A stretch of DNA of 16,355 nt from Bacteroidota bacterium (GCA_023433755.1 JAEYUA010000231.1:1-16355), one strand, 5' to 3'. Numbered from the stretch's first letter, positions 7,216 through 13,869 are shown. The notes: generated by a model from the letters alone, not told the origin. Program-made: numbers and translations.

Positions 7216-7239
7216 CATGTATAATCCATTGCAATGTGA

Positions 7240-8373
7240 TTACCTGTTCGGAAGCAGTTCTGCCAGTTTTTTCTGCAACTCTTCTCCCCTGATATTTTTG
7301 GCAATGATGGTTCCGTTGGGATCAATCAGCAGGTTCTGCGGAATCGCCCTGATGCCATATTGTTTGGCTGCGGCATTATCCCAGAATTGCAGGTCGCTTA
7401 CCTGTGTCCAGGTAAGACCATCTTTGTGAATGGCGGCCATCCATTTTTCCTTACCGGTAGGCTGATCGAGCGATACACCCAGCACAGTGAAATTCCTGTC
7501 CTTATAAGTATTGAAAGCTTTTACAATATTGGGATTCTCCTTGCGGCAGGGTCCACACCAGCTTGCCCAGAAATCTACAAGCACATATTTTCCGCGGAAG
7601 GATGAAAGTGAAACCGGTTGTCCCAGTGTATCATTTTGTGTAAAATCCATGGCTGGCTGCCCAACTGCTGTTTTCCTTGCCAACACCATTCTTTCCTGCA
7701 GGTCCACTGCGGAAGGAAGAGATTTCACCGAAGCGGAAAGACTGTTAAACAGGGGCTCTACTTTATCCGGATCAATATCAAAACCAGCGTATTGTTTCAC
7801 AGCATACAGCGCAACAGGTGAATTGGGATTGGCCTGTGCGAAAGTTTTATAAACCTGCTCCCCGATCTCAGCTTCAAGCGTGCGGATAGAGGTAACTATT
7901 TTTTCAGTGGCAAGCTGGTCACCTGCCTTGCTCTGTTTGGCATATTCATCGTAAAGCTGGTTCATCTGCACATTGAAGGGCTTCAGTCTTTCAGTAAGAT
8001 TTACATAGTCCAGGTGTCCTGCTGAACCGGTAACAGAATTGATTTTAAGAGAATCTTTTGCAGCCACTTCCATTTTACCGGGCTCCATGAAAATAGCCAG
8101 TGACTCTCTCTTTGCCCTTTCTTCCCCCGGCAGTTGTTTGTATTTAACCATGAGGTTTGCTACAACAGGTTCGGCTATCAGGCCCTGGAATTTAAAATCA
8201 CCATTGGAAGTCTGCAGGCTGTCCATCTTTCTTTCTTCACCATTATAATATCCAAGGTAGACCCAGTCGACCTGCCTGGCCATACGGAGTTCACCTTTTA
8301 ATTTAAATTCTTTGTCTGCCTTCTGTGCCATAGCGGCCGCAGGTAAAAGCAATAAGAAAAATAACTGCTTCAT
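7240..8373 (-). CDS. TlpA-family thioredoxin-like disulfide reductase with N-terminal DUF4369-like domain
   Basis: This 377-residue exported protein starts with a signal peptide (MKQLFFLLLLPAAAMA, cleaved before QKA). Residues about 20-110 resemble the DUF4369 domain often fused to Bacteroidota thioredoxins (FKLKGELR, GDFKFQG, IFMEPGKMEV). A helical linker follows (about 120-220). The C-terminal redoxin/TlpA domain (about 235-377) shows GQPAMDF, GKYVLVDFWASWCGPCRKEN with the CGPC active site at 273-276, and the cis-proline in RAIPQN (P345). It probably acts in the periplasm or at the outer surface as a thiol-disulfide reductant for secreted or haem proteins; the exact substrate is unknown. 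It is transcribed alone, divergent from rny and convergent with zapA. Bacteroidota carry many paralogues, so no specific symbol is given. Confidence 0.9.
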   Translation of the reverse strand: MKQLFFLLLLPAAAMAQKADKEFKLKGELRMARQVDWVYLGYYNGEERKMDSLQTSNGDFKFQGLIAEPVVANLMVKYKQLPGEERAKRESLAIFMEPGKMEVAAKDSLKINSVTGSAGHLDYVNLTERLKPFNVQMNQLYDEYAKQSKAGDQLATEKIVTSIRTLEAEIGEQVYKTFAQANPNSPVALYAVKQYAGFDIDPDKVEPLFNSLSASVKSLPSAVDLQERMVLARKTAVGQPAMDFTQNDTLGQPVSLSSFRGKYVLVDFWASWCGPCRKENPNIVKAFNTYKDRNFTVLGVSLDQPTGKEKWMAAIHKDGLTWTQVSDLQFWDNAAAKQYGIRAIPQNLLIDPNGTIIAKNIRGEELQKKLAELLPNR

Positions 8374-8459
8374 CTGTAAGATTTAGTATGCAAGTTTAAT
8401 TAAAATGAACCAGACAGGTTTGCCATTCATCAGTTTATCTCAAAATACATCCGGTTTTG

Positions 8460-8467
8460 TATCTTCG
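8460..8467 (+). promoter_or_regulatory. Likely rny -7 promoter box
   Basis: TATCTTCG (TAnnTTTG with one C) lies in the 161-bp gap between the TlpA-like gene and rny. It is followed by CCAC, identical to the bases after the pheT box. It predicts an mRNA start near 8472-8474 and a leader of about 60 nt. The -33 match is weak. Confidence 0.45.
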
Positions 8468-8470
8468 CCA

Positions 8471-8488
8471 CATAGCCTTTCGGTTATG
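8471..8488 (+). promoter_or_regulatory. Hairpin at the predicted 5' end of the rny mRNA
   Basis: CATAGCC (8471-8477), loop TTTC and GGTTATG (8482-8488) form a 7-bp stem with one G-T wobble. It begins at the transcript start expected from the -7 box at 8460, so it would be a 5'-terminal stem-loop about 46 nt before the rny ATG. Confidence 0.4.
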
Positions 8489-8534
8489 AATACCCTTATT
8501 ATCAATATCAACCTCATTATTAAACCCCTGAGAA

Positions 8535-10100
8535 ATGGACCTCAACATAATTACGCTCATTGTCGCCCTGGCCGCCCTCGTGGTTGGCATCATAGCGGGT
8601 AAATTCATCTTCGCCAAAGACACCCGTAAAAGAATTGATGAAGCCGAATTACAGGCACAAACTCTGATAAAAGAAGCTGAATTAAGAGCAGAAACCATCC
8701 GCAAGGAAAAAGAACTTTCCGCCAAAGAAAGATTTGTTCAACTGAAATCTGAACACGACCGCGAAATCCTGGAAAGGAACCGCAAGATGGGTGAAAGCGA
8801 GAACAGGCTGCGCCAGAAAGAACAATCACTCAACCAGAAGACCGAACAACTGGAAAGACAGATCAAAGAAAATGATGCAATCAAGCAGAACCTGAACCGC
8901 CAGATCGAGGTGGTGAACCTGAAGCAGGCTGAATTTGAAAAGCACCAGGAAGAGCATTTACGCAGGCTGGAAAAGATCGCCGGTCTCACTGCCGAGGAAG
9001 CAAAGGCACAGATGGTGGAAGGTCTCAAGCAGGAAGCTCATTCAAGAGCTATTGGTCTTCAACAGGAAATTATTGACGAAGCCAAGCAAAAAGCAAATAA
9101 GGAAGCCCGCAAGATCATCATACAATCTATCCAACGCACCGCTGCAGAACAGGCTATTGAAAATGCCATTACAGTTTTCAACCTGGAAAGCGACGAGATC
9201 AAAGGACAGATCATTGGCCGTGAGGGACGTAACATCCGTGCCATTGAGGCTGCCACTGGTGTGGACCTGATCGTTGATGATACCCCTGAGGCTATCATCC
9301 TCTCCTGCTTTGATCCATTGAGAAGGGAGATCGCGAGGCTTAGTTTGCAAAGACTGGTTACTGATGGAAGGATCCACCCCGCCCGTATCGAGGAAGTGGT
9401 TGAAAAAACCCGCCGCCAGTTGGAAGAACAGGTGATGGAAATTGGTGAAAGAACCGTGATCGAGCTGGGTATCCACGGCCTGCACAAAGAGCTGGTGCGT
9501 ATCGTTGGGAAGATGAGGTTCCGGTCTTCTTACGGACAGAACCTGCTGATGCACAGCCGCGAGGTAGCCAACCTTTGCGGGGTGATGGCTGCTGAACTTG
9601 GATTGAATCCCAAACTGGCAAAAAGAGCGGGTTTGCTTCATGATATCGGCAAGGTGCCAGATGAGGAAACTGAACTGAGCCATGCTTTGCTGGGAGCCAA
9701 GCTTGCTGAAAAATATGGTGAGAACCCGGCTATTATCAATGCCATAGGAGCCCACCACGATGAAATGGAAATGCAATACGTGATCTCTCCCATTGTGCAG
9801 GCCTGTGATGCCATCAGCGGCGCCCGCCCTGGTGCAAGAAGGGAGATCATGCAACAATACCTGCAAAGGATCAAAGGGCTGGAGAACCTGGCCCAATCGT
9901 ATAACGGTGTGGAGAAAGCCTATGCCATCCAGGCGGGCCGCGAGCTGAGGGTGATTGTGGAAGCCGACAAAGTTGGTGACCAGGACAGCGAAAGGCTATC
10001 CTTCGAGATCGCCCAGAAGATCCAGACCGAAATGACCTATCCCGGCCAGATCAAGGTAACGGTGATCAGGGAGAAGAGGGCGGTGAATGTGGCCAGGTAG
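8535..10100 (+). CDS. rny: Ribonuclease Y
   Basis: RNase Y is a membrane-anchored endoribonuclease that starts mRNA decay. The 521-residue protein is full length. It has an N-terminal membrane segment (about 4-22, NIITLIVALAALVVGIIAG), a long charged coiled coil (about 28-200), a KH RNA-binding domain with IIGREGRNIRAIE (226-238), and an HD metal-dependent catalytic domain. The HD domain shows LLMHSREVANL (H340), GLLHDIGKVPDE with H369-D370, AIGAHHDEME (H407/H408) and VQACDAISGARPGARRE (D425). The ATG at 8535 gives the normal MDLN-type start directly before the membrane helix. The promoter is probably its own (8460). No ordinary terminator follows; the repeat at 10108-10135 begins 8 bp after the stop. 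Confidence 0.97.
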   Translation: MDLNIITLIVALAALVVGIIAGKFIFAKDTRKRIDEAELQAQTLIKEAELRAETIRKEKELSAKERFVQLKSEHDREILERNRKMGESENRLRQKEQSLNQKTEQLERQIKENDAIKQNLNRQIEVVNLKQAEFEKHQEEHLRRLEKIAGLTAEEAKAQMVEGLKQEAHSRAIGLQQEIIDEAKQKANKEARKIIIQSIQRTAAEQAIENAITVFNLESDEIKGQIIGREGRNIRAIEAATGVDLIVDDTPEAIILSCFDPLRREIARLSLQRLVTDGRIHPARIEEVVEKTRRQLEEQVMEIGERTVIELGIHGLHKELVRIVGKMRFRSSYGQNLLMHSREVANLCGVMAAELGLNPKLAKRAGLLHDIGKVPDEETELSHALLGAKLAEKYGENPAIINAIGAHHDEMEMQYVISPIVQACDAISGARPGARREIMQQYLQRIKGLENLAQSYNGVEKAYAIQAGRELRVIVEADKVGDQDSERLSFEIAQKIQTEMTYPGQIKVTVIREKRAVNVAR

Positions 10101-10107
10101 AGAGGCC

Positions 10108-10135
10108 TTTGGCTTTTGGCCATTGGCCGTTGGCT
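10108..10135 (+). repeat. REP-like inverted repeat, left copy
   Basis: This 28-base repeat begins TTTGGCTTTTGGCC, continues ATTGGCCGTTGGCT, and lies 8 bp after the rny stop. Its reverse complement matches 10574-10601 at 27 of 28 positions; the one difference is the G at 10129. The two copies bracket the four-helix-bundle gene. The unit contains the near-palindrome GGCCATTGGCC. Confidence 0.85.
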
Positions 10136-10199
10136 AAAAGACCCTGATTTTTTGGTGTTTTTCCCTTGGTTCCTACTTCAAATCTTTTGAATTTGGAGT

Positions 10200-10553
10200 A
10201 TGATAGACTTCAAAAAATTAAGAGTATGGGAACAAGGTATGAGAATAGCGATTGCTACCTATAGACTTACCGATACGTTTCCTGCAAAGGAAAAATTTTC
10301 ACTTTGTAACCAGATGACTTCCGCCGCAGTATCTATTCCAAGCAATATTGCTGAAGGAAATAGCAGGAAGTCTGATAAAGAAAAGGGCAGGTTTGCAGAG
10401 ATCGCACTTGGATCCTCTTTCGAACTGGAGACCCAACTTCTTATTGCCGATGATTTAAACTTTGGTGATATAGAATTGAGAAAGAACCTTATTGAACAGG
10501 TTTTGATTGAACATCGAATGTTAAACAGCTTCCTGTCAACACTTAAGAAGTAG
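10200..10553 (+). CDS. Four-helix-bundle protein of the 23S rRNA intervening-sequence (S23) family
   Basis: This 117-residue protein belongs to the four-helix-bundle family first seen encoded in 23S rRNA intervening sequences, related to the Avd accessory protein of diversity-generating retroelements. Diagnostic blocks are FKKLRVWEQGMRIAIATYRL (4-23), FPAKEKFSLCNQM (about 27-39) and the signature AAVSIPSNIAEGNSR (about 42-56), followed by FAEIALGSSFELETQLLIA. Such proteins are small, basic and form pentamers that may bind nucleic acid; their cellular role here is unknown. The gene is about 38% GC by hand count, against 52-55% in sampled lines of rny, and it lies between REP-like inverted repeats (10108-10135 and 10574-10601). 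Both points suggest an acquired unit. No reverse transcriptase, target gene or rRNA is nearby, so it is a stand-alone copy. Confidence 0.88.
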   Translation: MIDFKKLRVWEQGMRIAIATYRLTDTFPAKEKFSLCNQMTSAAVSIPSNIAEGNSRKSDKEKGRFAEIALGSSFELETQLLIADDLNFGDIELRKNLIEQVLIEHRMLNSFLSTLKK

Positions 10554-10573
10554 TTAATTTAAGGTTTGTCCAA

Positions 10574-10601
10574 AGCCAATGGCCAATGGCCAAAAGCCAA
10601 A
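10574..10601 (-). repeat. REP-like inverted repeat, right copy
   Basis: This is the inverted partner of 10108-10135 (27 of 28 bases), read on the plus strand as AGCCAATGGCCAATGG then CCAAAAGCCAAA. It starts 20 bp after the four-helix-bundle stop and ends 13 bp before the rplS -33 box. No target-site duplication is visible outside the pair. Confidence 0.85.
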
Positions 10602-10614
10602 AGCTAAATTAATC

Positions 10615-10645
10615 TTGGAATTCCCCCCTAACCCCCCTACCTTTG
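10615..10645 (+). promoter_or_regulatory. rplS promoter
   Basis: TTG (10615-10617), a 20-bp spacer and TACCTTTG (10638-10645) fit the Bacteroidota -33/-7 promoter well. The spacer contains two copies of CCCCCCTA (10623-10630 and 10632-10639), so it is extremely C-rich. The rplS ATG follows 21 bp after the box. Confidence 0.65.
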
Positions 10646-10666
10646 CGTTCCTTAAATTTTTGAGTT

Positions 10667-11041
10667 ATGAACGCTGCAGTTGCCTATGTACACGAACAAT
10701 TAACGGGCAAAAAAGAATTTCCCAAGTTTAAAGCTGGTGACAACGTCACCGTTAACTATAAGATCGTTGAAGGTAATAAGGAAAGGATCCAGTCCTTCCG
10801 CGGCGATGTGATCAAAACCCAGGGTGAAGGCACTACCGCTACATTCACCGTGAGAAAGATCTCTGATGGTGTAGGCGTTGAAAGGTTATTCCCTTTCTTC
10901 TCCCCTAACATCGATTCAATTGTTCTGAACAAATCCGGCCGCGTACGCAGGGCTAAACTGTACTACCAGCGCGAACGCAGTGGTAAGAGCGCCAGGATCC
11001 AGGAAAAGAAAAGAGCAGTTGAACAACCAGTTACGGCTTAA
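10667..11041 (+). CDS. rplS: 50S ribosomal protein L19
   Basis: L19 lies at the interface between the 30S and 50S subunits and binds 23S rRNA. The 124-residue protein shows the whole family pattern: FKAGDNVTVNYKIVEGNKER (21-40), IQSFRGDVIKTQGEGTTATF (about 41-60), TVRKISDGVGVERLFPFFSP (about 61-80), and the basic end SGRVRRAKLYYQRERSGKSARI. Bacterial L19 is usually about 115-125 residues. In many bacteria rplS follows rpsP-rimM-trmD; here it stands alone with its own promoter (10615-10645) and terminator (11065-11090), next to the four-helix-bundle gene. The last ~12 residues (KRAVEQPVTA) are a short lineage-specific tail. Confidence 0.97.
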   Translation: MNAAVAYVHEQLTGKKEFPKFKAGDNVTVNYKIVEGNKERIQSFRGDVIKTQGEGTTATFTVRKISDGVGVERLFPFFSPNIDSIVLNKSGRVRRAKLYYQRERSGKSARIQEKKRAVEQPVTA

Positions 11042-11064
11042 GCCTTCCTGCAAAATATTTTTAG

Positions 11065-11090
11065 AGCCATCCCCCGGGGTGGCTTTTTTT
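11065..11090 (+). terminator. Intrinsic terminator after rplS
   Basis: AGCCA (11065-11069) pairs with TGGCT (11080-11084), closing a C-run against a G-run inside, followed by seven T (11084-11090). It lies 23 bp after the rplS stop and separates it from the tatA promoter. Confidence 0.8.
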
Positions 11091-11092
11091 GT

Positions 11093-11124
11093 AGCCATCG
11101 GCCAATAGCTATTGGCTAATGGCT
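11093..11124. repeat. REP-like 32-bp palindrome between rplS and tatA
   Basis: The arms 11093-11108 (AGCCATCGGCCAATAG) and 11109-11124 (CTATTGGCTAATGGCT) pair at 14 of 16 positions with no spacer. The words AGCCAAT and TTGGCT match those of the 28-base repeats at 10108 and 10574, so it looks like a variant of the same family. Its right arm contains the -33 TTG of the tatA promoter. Confidence 0.8.
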
Positions 11125-11141
11125 TATTTCCAATACCTTTG
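11112..11141 (+). promoter_or_regulatory. tatA promoter, with -33 box inside the palindrome
   Basis: TTG (11112-11114), exactly 19 bp, then TACCTTTG (11134-11141) is a full match to the Bacteroidota promoter pattern. The -33 element lies in the right arm of the palindrome at 11093-11124. The tatA ATG is at 11165. Confidence 0.65.
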
Positions 11142-11164
11142 ACTTCTAACATTAATTATTCCTT

Positions 11165-11371
11165 ATGGGACCTTTAGGTTTTAATGAGATCCTGATCATC
11201 CTGATCATTGTTCTGTTGTTATTTGGTGGCAGGAAGATTCCTGAGCTGATGCGTGGTTTGGGTAAAGGCATCCGTGAATTCAACGATGCCAAGAGCAATG
11301 TGAGAAGAGAAATTGAAGAAGGGGTAAACGAAAAAGACCAGAAAACTTCTTCCACTTCCACCCAGGCTTAA
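11165..11371 (+). CDS. tatA: Twin-arginine translocase subunit TatA/TatE
   Basis: TatA oligomerises in the inner membrane to form the pathway for folded proteins in the Tat system. The 68-residue protein has the expected form: a short N-terminus (MGPLGFNEI), a membrane helix (about 8-20, EILIILIIVLLLF), the hinge FGGRKIPEL (20-28), an amphipathic helix (MRGLGKGIREFNDAKS, 29-44), and a polar acidic tail. TatB-like features are absent, so TatA/E is the better call. tatC is not in the window. gatA starts 18 bp after the stop and is probably transcribed from the same promoter. Confidence 0.93.
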   Translation: MGPLGFNEILIILIIVLLLFGGRKIPELMRGLGKGIREFNDAKSNVRREIEEGVNEKDQKTSSTSTQA

Positions 11372-11389
11372 TCATTCCCAGTCTGAACT

Positions 11390-12796
11390 TTGTTCGAATT
11401 TTCTTCCATCAGAACGTATCATGCCGCCCTTCTTTCCGGCCAGGCAACCTGCGTGCAAACCGTAAGGCATTACCTTTCTGCTATTGAGCAAAACTCACTC
11501 AACGCTTTTATTGAAGTTTATGCCGAGGAAGCTTTGGAGCGCGCCGCGCAACTGGACGCATCACAGGTGAAAGGGAAACTTCACGGTGTTGTGATCGGCC
11601 TTAAGGACAATATCTGTTACAAGGACCATATCGCTTCGGCAGGCTCCCGCATGCTGAAATATTTTCAATCCTTATTTTCCGCTACCGCGGTTGAAAAATT
11701 GTTACAGGAAGGCGCCATCATCATCGGCAGGCAAAACTGTGATGAATTCGGAATGGGATCTACCAATGAACATTCTTTTTACGGAGCCGTTCCCAATCCT
11801 TTCAGTGACGCGCATGTGGCGGGCGGATCTTCCGGTGGCAGTGCGGCAGCAGTAAGCGCCGGCCTTTGCATGGTTTCACTCGGCAGTGATACAGGCGGTT
11901 CCGTTCGACTTCCGGCAGACTTCTGTGGCATTGTTGGTTACAAACCATCTTTTGGGCGGGTATCGCGGCATGGACTGATTGCTTATGCTTCTTCTTTTGA
12001 CCAGATTGGCATCCTGTCTAAAAATGTGGAAGATGCATCGCTGGTGCTGGAAGTCATTGCCGGGCCAGATGAATTTGACAGCACTGCACTGCAGGATCAC
12101 CTAAACTGGAATGAAAAAACAAATACTGGTTCCAAACGTATTGCCTTTTTCCCTGAATGGATTGATCATCCGGCCATGGATCCCGAGATCCGGACCGCAA
12201 TCAAAAATTTCCTGGATGAACTGTCCGAAAAAGGTCATCTTGTTGAGCCTGTTTCATTTCCGTTAAATGAATATATCGTTCCGGCATACTATGTGCTGAC
12301 CACGGCCGAAGCCTCGTCAAACCTGTCCAGGTACGATGGTGCCAGGTATGGTTACAGGTCTGCTAAAACTCCTGAAGAGCTCTCTGCTTTTTACCAATTC
12401 AACCGGACGGAAGGCTTCGGAAAAGAGGTTAAAAAAAGAATATTACTTGGCACATATGTTCTTAGTACGGGCTATTATGATGCCTATTTCACCCAAGCTC
12501 AAAAAGTAAGACAACTCCTTGTTAATCAAACGAATAATATCTTTGAAAATTATGATTTCCTGTTAGCCCCCAATGCTCCAAATACTGCTTACAAGAGGGG
12601 TCTTTCAGGGTTAGATCCAATGGCCATGTACCTTGGTGATATTTTCACAGTCTTCGCCAATCTCGTTGGTATTCCCTCCATTTCTTTACCAGTTTTTAAA
12701 CATTCCTCTAACCTTCCTTTTGGATTACAGGTCCTCAGTTCTCCACAGAATGAGGTATCTTTGCAACGCTTTACGCATCAACTGATGCAACAATAA
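11390..12796 (+). CDS. gatA: Glutamyl-tRNA(Gln)/aspartyl-tRNA(Asn) amidotransferase subunit A
   Basis: GatA is the amidase subunit of GatCAB. It releases ammonia from glutamine, which GatB uses to convert Glu-tRNA(Gln) or Asp-tRNA(Asn) to the correct aminoacyl-tRNA. The 468-residue protein carries the amidase-signature Ser-cisSer-Lys triad: K72 in IGLKDNI, S147 in AGGSSGGSAAAV, and S171 in SDTGGSVRLP. Each sits seven residues before the S. aureus GatA positions (79, 154, 178), so the alignment is gap-free through the core. Other blocks are GRQNCDEFGMGSTNEHSFYG, GYKPSFGRVSRHGLI and SSFDQIGI. The start is TTG (11390, MFEFSSI); no in-frame ATG lies between the tatA stop and the conserved N-terminus. 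gatB and gatC are not in the window. Confidence 0.95.
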   Translation: MFEFSSIRTYHAALLSGQATCVQTVRHYLSAIEQNSLNAFIEVYAEEALERAAQLDASQVKGKLHGVVIGLKDNICYKDHIASAGSRMLKYFQSLFSATAVEKLLQEGAIIIGRQNCDEFGMGSTNEHSFYGAVPNPFSDAHVAGGSSGGSAAAVSAGLCMVSLGSDTGGSVRLPADFCGIVGYKPSFGRVSRHGLIAYASSFDQIGILSKNVEDASLVLEVIAGPDEFDSTALQDHLNWNEKTNTGSKRIAFFPEWIDHPAMDPEIRTAIKNFLDELSEKGHLVEPVSFPLNEYIVPAYYVLTTAEASSNLSRYDGARYGYRSAKTPEELSAFYQFNRTEGFGKEVKKRILLGTYVLSTGYYDAYFTQAQKVRQLLVNQTNNIFENYDFLLAPNAPNTAYKRGLSGLDPMAMYLGDIFTVFANLVGIPSISLPVFKHSSNLPFGLQVLSSPQNEVSLQRFTHQLMQQ

Positions 12797-12849
12797 AAGA
12801 GAGTAAGATTCCAGTGTGATTTCGGCTTAACCCTTAAAAAAGATTTGTG

Positions 12850-13851
12850 ATGAACAAACTTTTATTGTTTGCCACCAGCCTCGTCTGCCTTAGCCTCGAA
12901 GGTTTTGGTTTCCCTCAAATTGGTGGCTCATTTAACGACTCTACAATCAAAACACAAACAGCCAATAATCCGAAAAACGGATTTAAGGACCTGTTTGATA
13001 CTGAAGCCAGTTCCGCAACTGTTCATCTCAATCCAAAAGCTGTAAGCTTTGTTGAAGATTATATGGCCGAAGAAGGAAGCAGGCTTGAGAAAATGAAAAC
13101 CTGGGGCAAACCTTTCTTTGATAAGATCGATGCCATCTTCAGGGCCCAGGGTATACCTGTAGAAATGAAATACCTGGCTGTGATTGAATCGGATCTTAAA
13201 ACTTCTGCCACCTCAAGAGTGGGAGCAGCAGGTCCTTGGCAGTTCATGCCGCAGACTGCAAAGGAACTCGGTTTGAAAGTGAACAGGTCTGTAGATGAAA
13301 GAAGGAATTTTACACGGAGCACACAGGCTGCAGCCAAATATTTAAAGAGCCTTTATAAGGTTTATGGTGACTGGTTGCTGGTACTTGCAGCCTATAATGG
13401 TGGTCCCGGTAAAGTAAACACCGCGATCAGGAAAAGTGGCAGTACCAATTTCTGGGACCTGCAGAACTTTTTGCCTGCTGAATCCAGGAAACACGTGAAG
13501 AAATTCATTGCCACCCATTATATCATGGAGGGTGAAGCTGGTCTGACCACGCTTACCAAGCATGAAACGGAAGCCTGGAAACAACAGAACAATATCACTA
13601 CCAATGTGGTGGATGCCAGCCTGCCTGTAGTAACAGTTACCGGTAAGTACAATTCCATGGCGCTTACTGCTGCCATCAATATGAACATTACCGAGTTCAA
13701 TAACATGAATCCTGATTTCGACAGGCAATTATCTGCCAATGGCAAATACGATCTCCGCCTGCCGCAGGATAAAATGGACCTGTTCAACGCCAGCAAGCCC
13801 CAGATCCTGGAACATTCCATCAGGCTGATGGTAAGCACGGCCACCCGGTAA
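12850..13851 (+). CDS. Lytic murein transglycosylase, MltD-like SLT domain
   Basis: This 333-residue exported enzyme would cleave the peptidoglycan glycan strand between MurNAc and GlcNAc. A signal peptide (about residues 1-20, MNKLLLFATSLVCLSLEGFG) leads into a linker. The SLT catalytic domain spans about 85-235: IPVEMKYLAVIESDLKTSAT with catalytic Glu E113, SRVGAAGPWQFMPQTAKELGL, RRNFTRSTQAAAKYLKSLY, LVLAAYNGGPGKVNTAI, and the SRKHVKKFIATHYI helix. The last ~80 residues (MALTAAINMNITEFNNMNPDF, then YDLRLP) resemble a degenerate LysM-like cell-wall binding unit rather than a clear LysM repeat. The ATG at 12850 follows a GTG at 12847 in the same frame; ATG is preferred. The gene ends at a strong terminator, convergent with pabB. 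Confidence 0.88.
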   Translation: MNKLLLFATSLVCLSLEGFGFPQIGGSFNDSTIKTQTANNPKNGFKDLFDTEASSATVHLNPKAVSFVEDYMAEEGSRLEKMKTWGKPFFDKIDAIFRAQGIPVEMKYLAVIESDLKTSATSRVGAAGPWQFMPQTAKELGLKVNRSVDERRNFTRSTQAAAKYLKSLYKVYGDWLLVLAAYNGGPGKVNTAIRKSGSTNFWDLQNFLPAESRKHVKKFIATHYIMEGEAGLTTLTKHETEAWKQQNNITTNVVDASLPVVTVTGKYNSMALTAAINMNITEFNNMNPDFDRQLSANGKYDLRLPQDKMDLFNASKPQILEHSIRLMVSTATR

Positions 13852-13869
13852 GAGCTGAAAATGATTGAA

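Noticed and set aside
7174..7239. 6S RNA gene, which follows zapA in some bacteria
   Set aside because: The gap is only 66 bp and is filled by a short terminator hairpin.
8405..8602. Short plus-strand frame overlapping the rny start, including an ATG at 8486
   Set aside because: It runs into the rny coding region in another frame, has no recognisable features, and the rny start at 8535 is clear.
9042..9896. Long minus-strand open frame (284 codons) inside rny
   Set aside because: It is antisense to a well-supported RNase Y with all motifs intact. Its composition (His/Gln/Phe-rich) is typical of a shadow frame.
10108..10601. Classic insertion sequence or complete diversity-generating retroelement
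   Set aside because: There is no transposase, no reverse transcriptase, no template or variable repeat, and no target-site duplication; only an Avd-like gene with flanking repeats is seen.
10101..10666. Remnant of a 23S rRNA gene around the intervening-sequence protein
   Set aside because: Flanking sequence is rny and the rplS promoter; nothing resembling conserved rRNA is present.
11391..11400. GTTCGAATT as a tRNA T-loop
   Set aside because: No acceptor, D or anticodon arm is present around it; it is the start of the gatA coding sequence.
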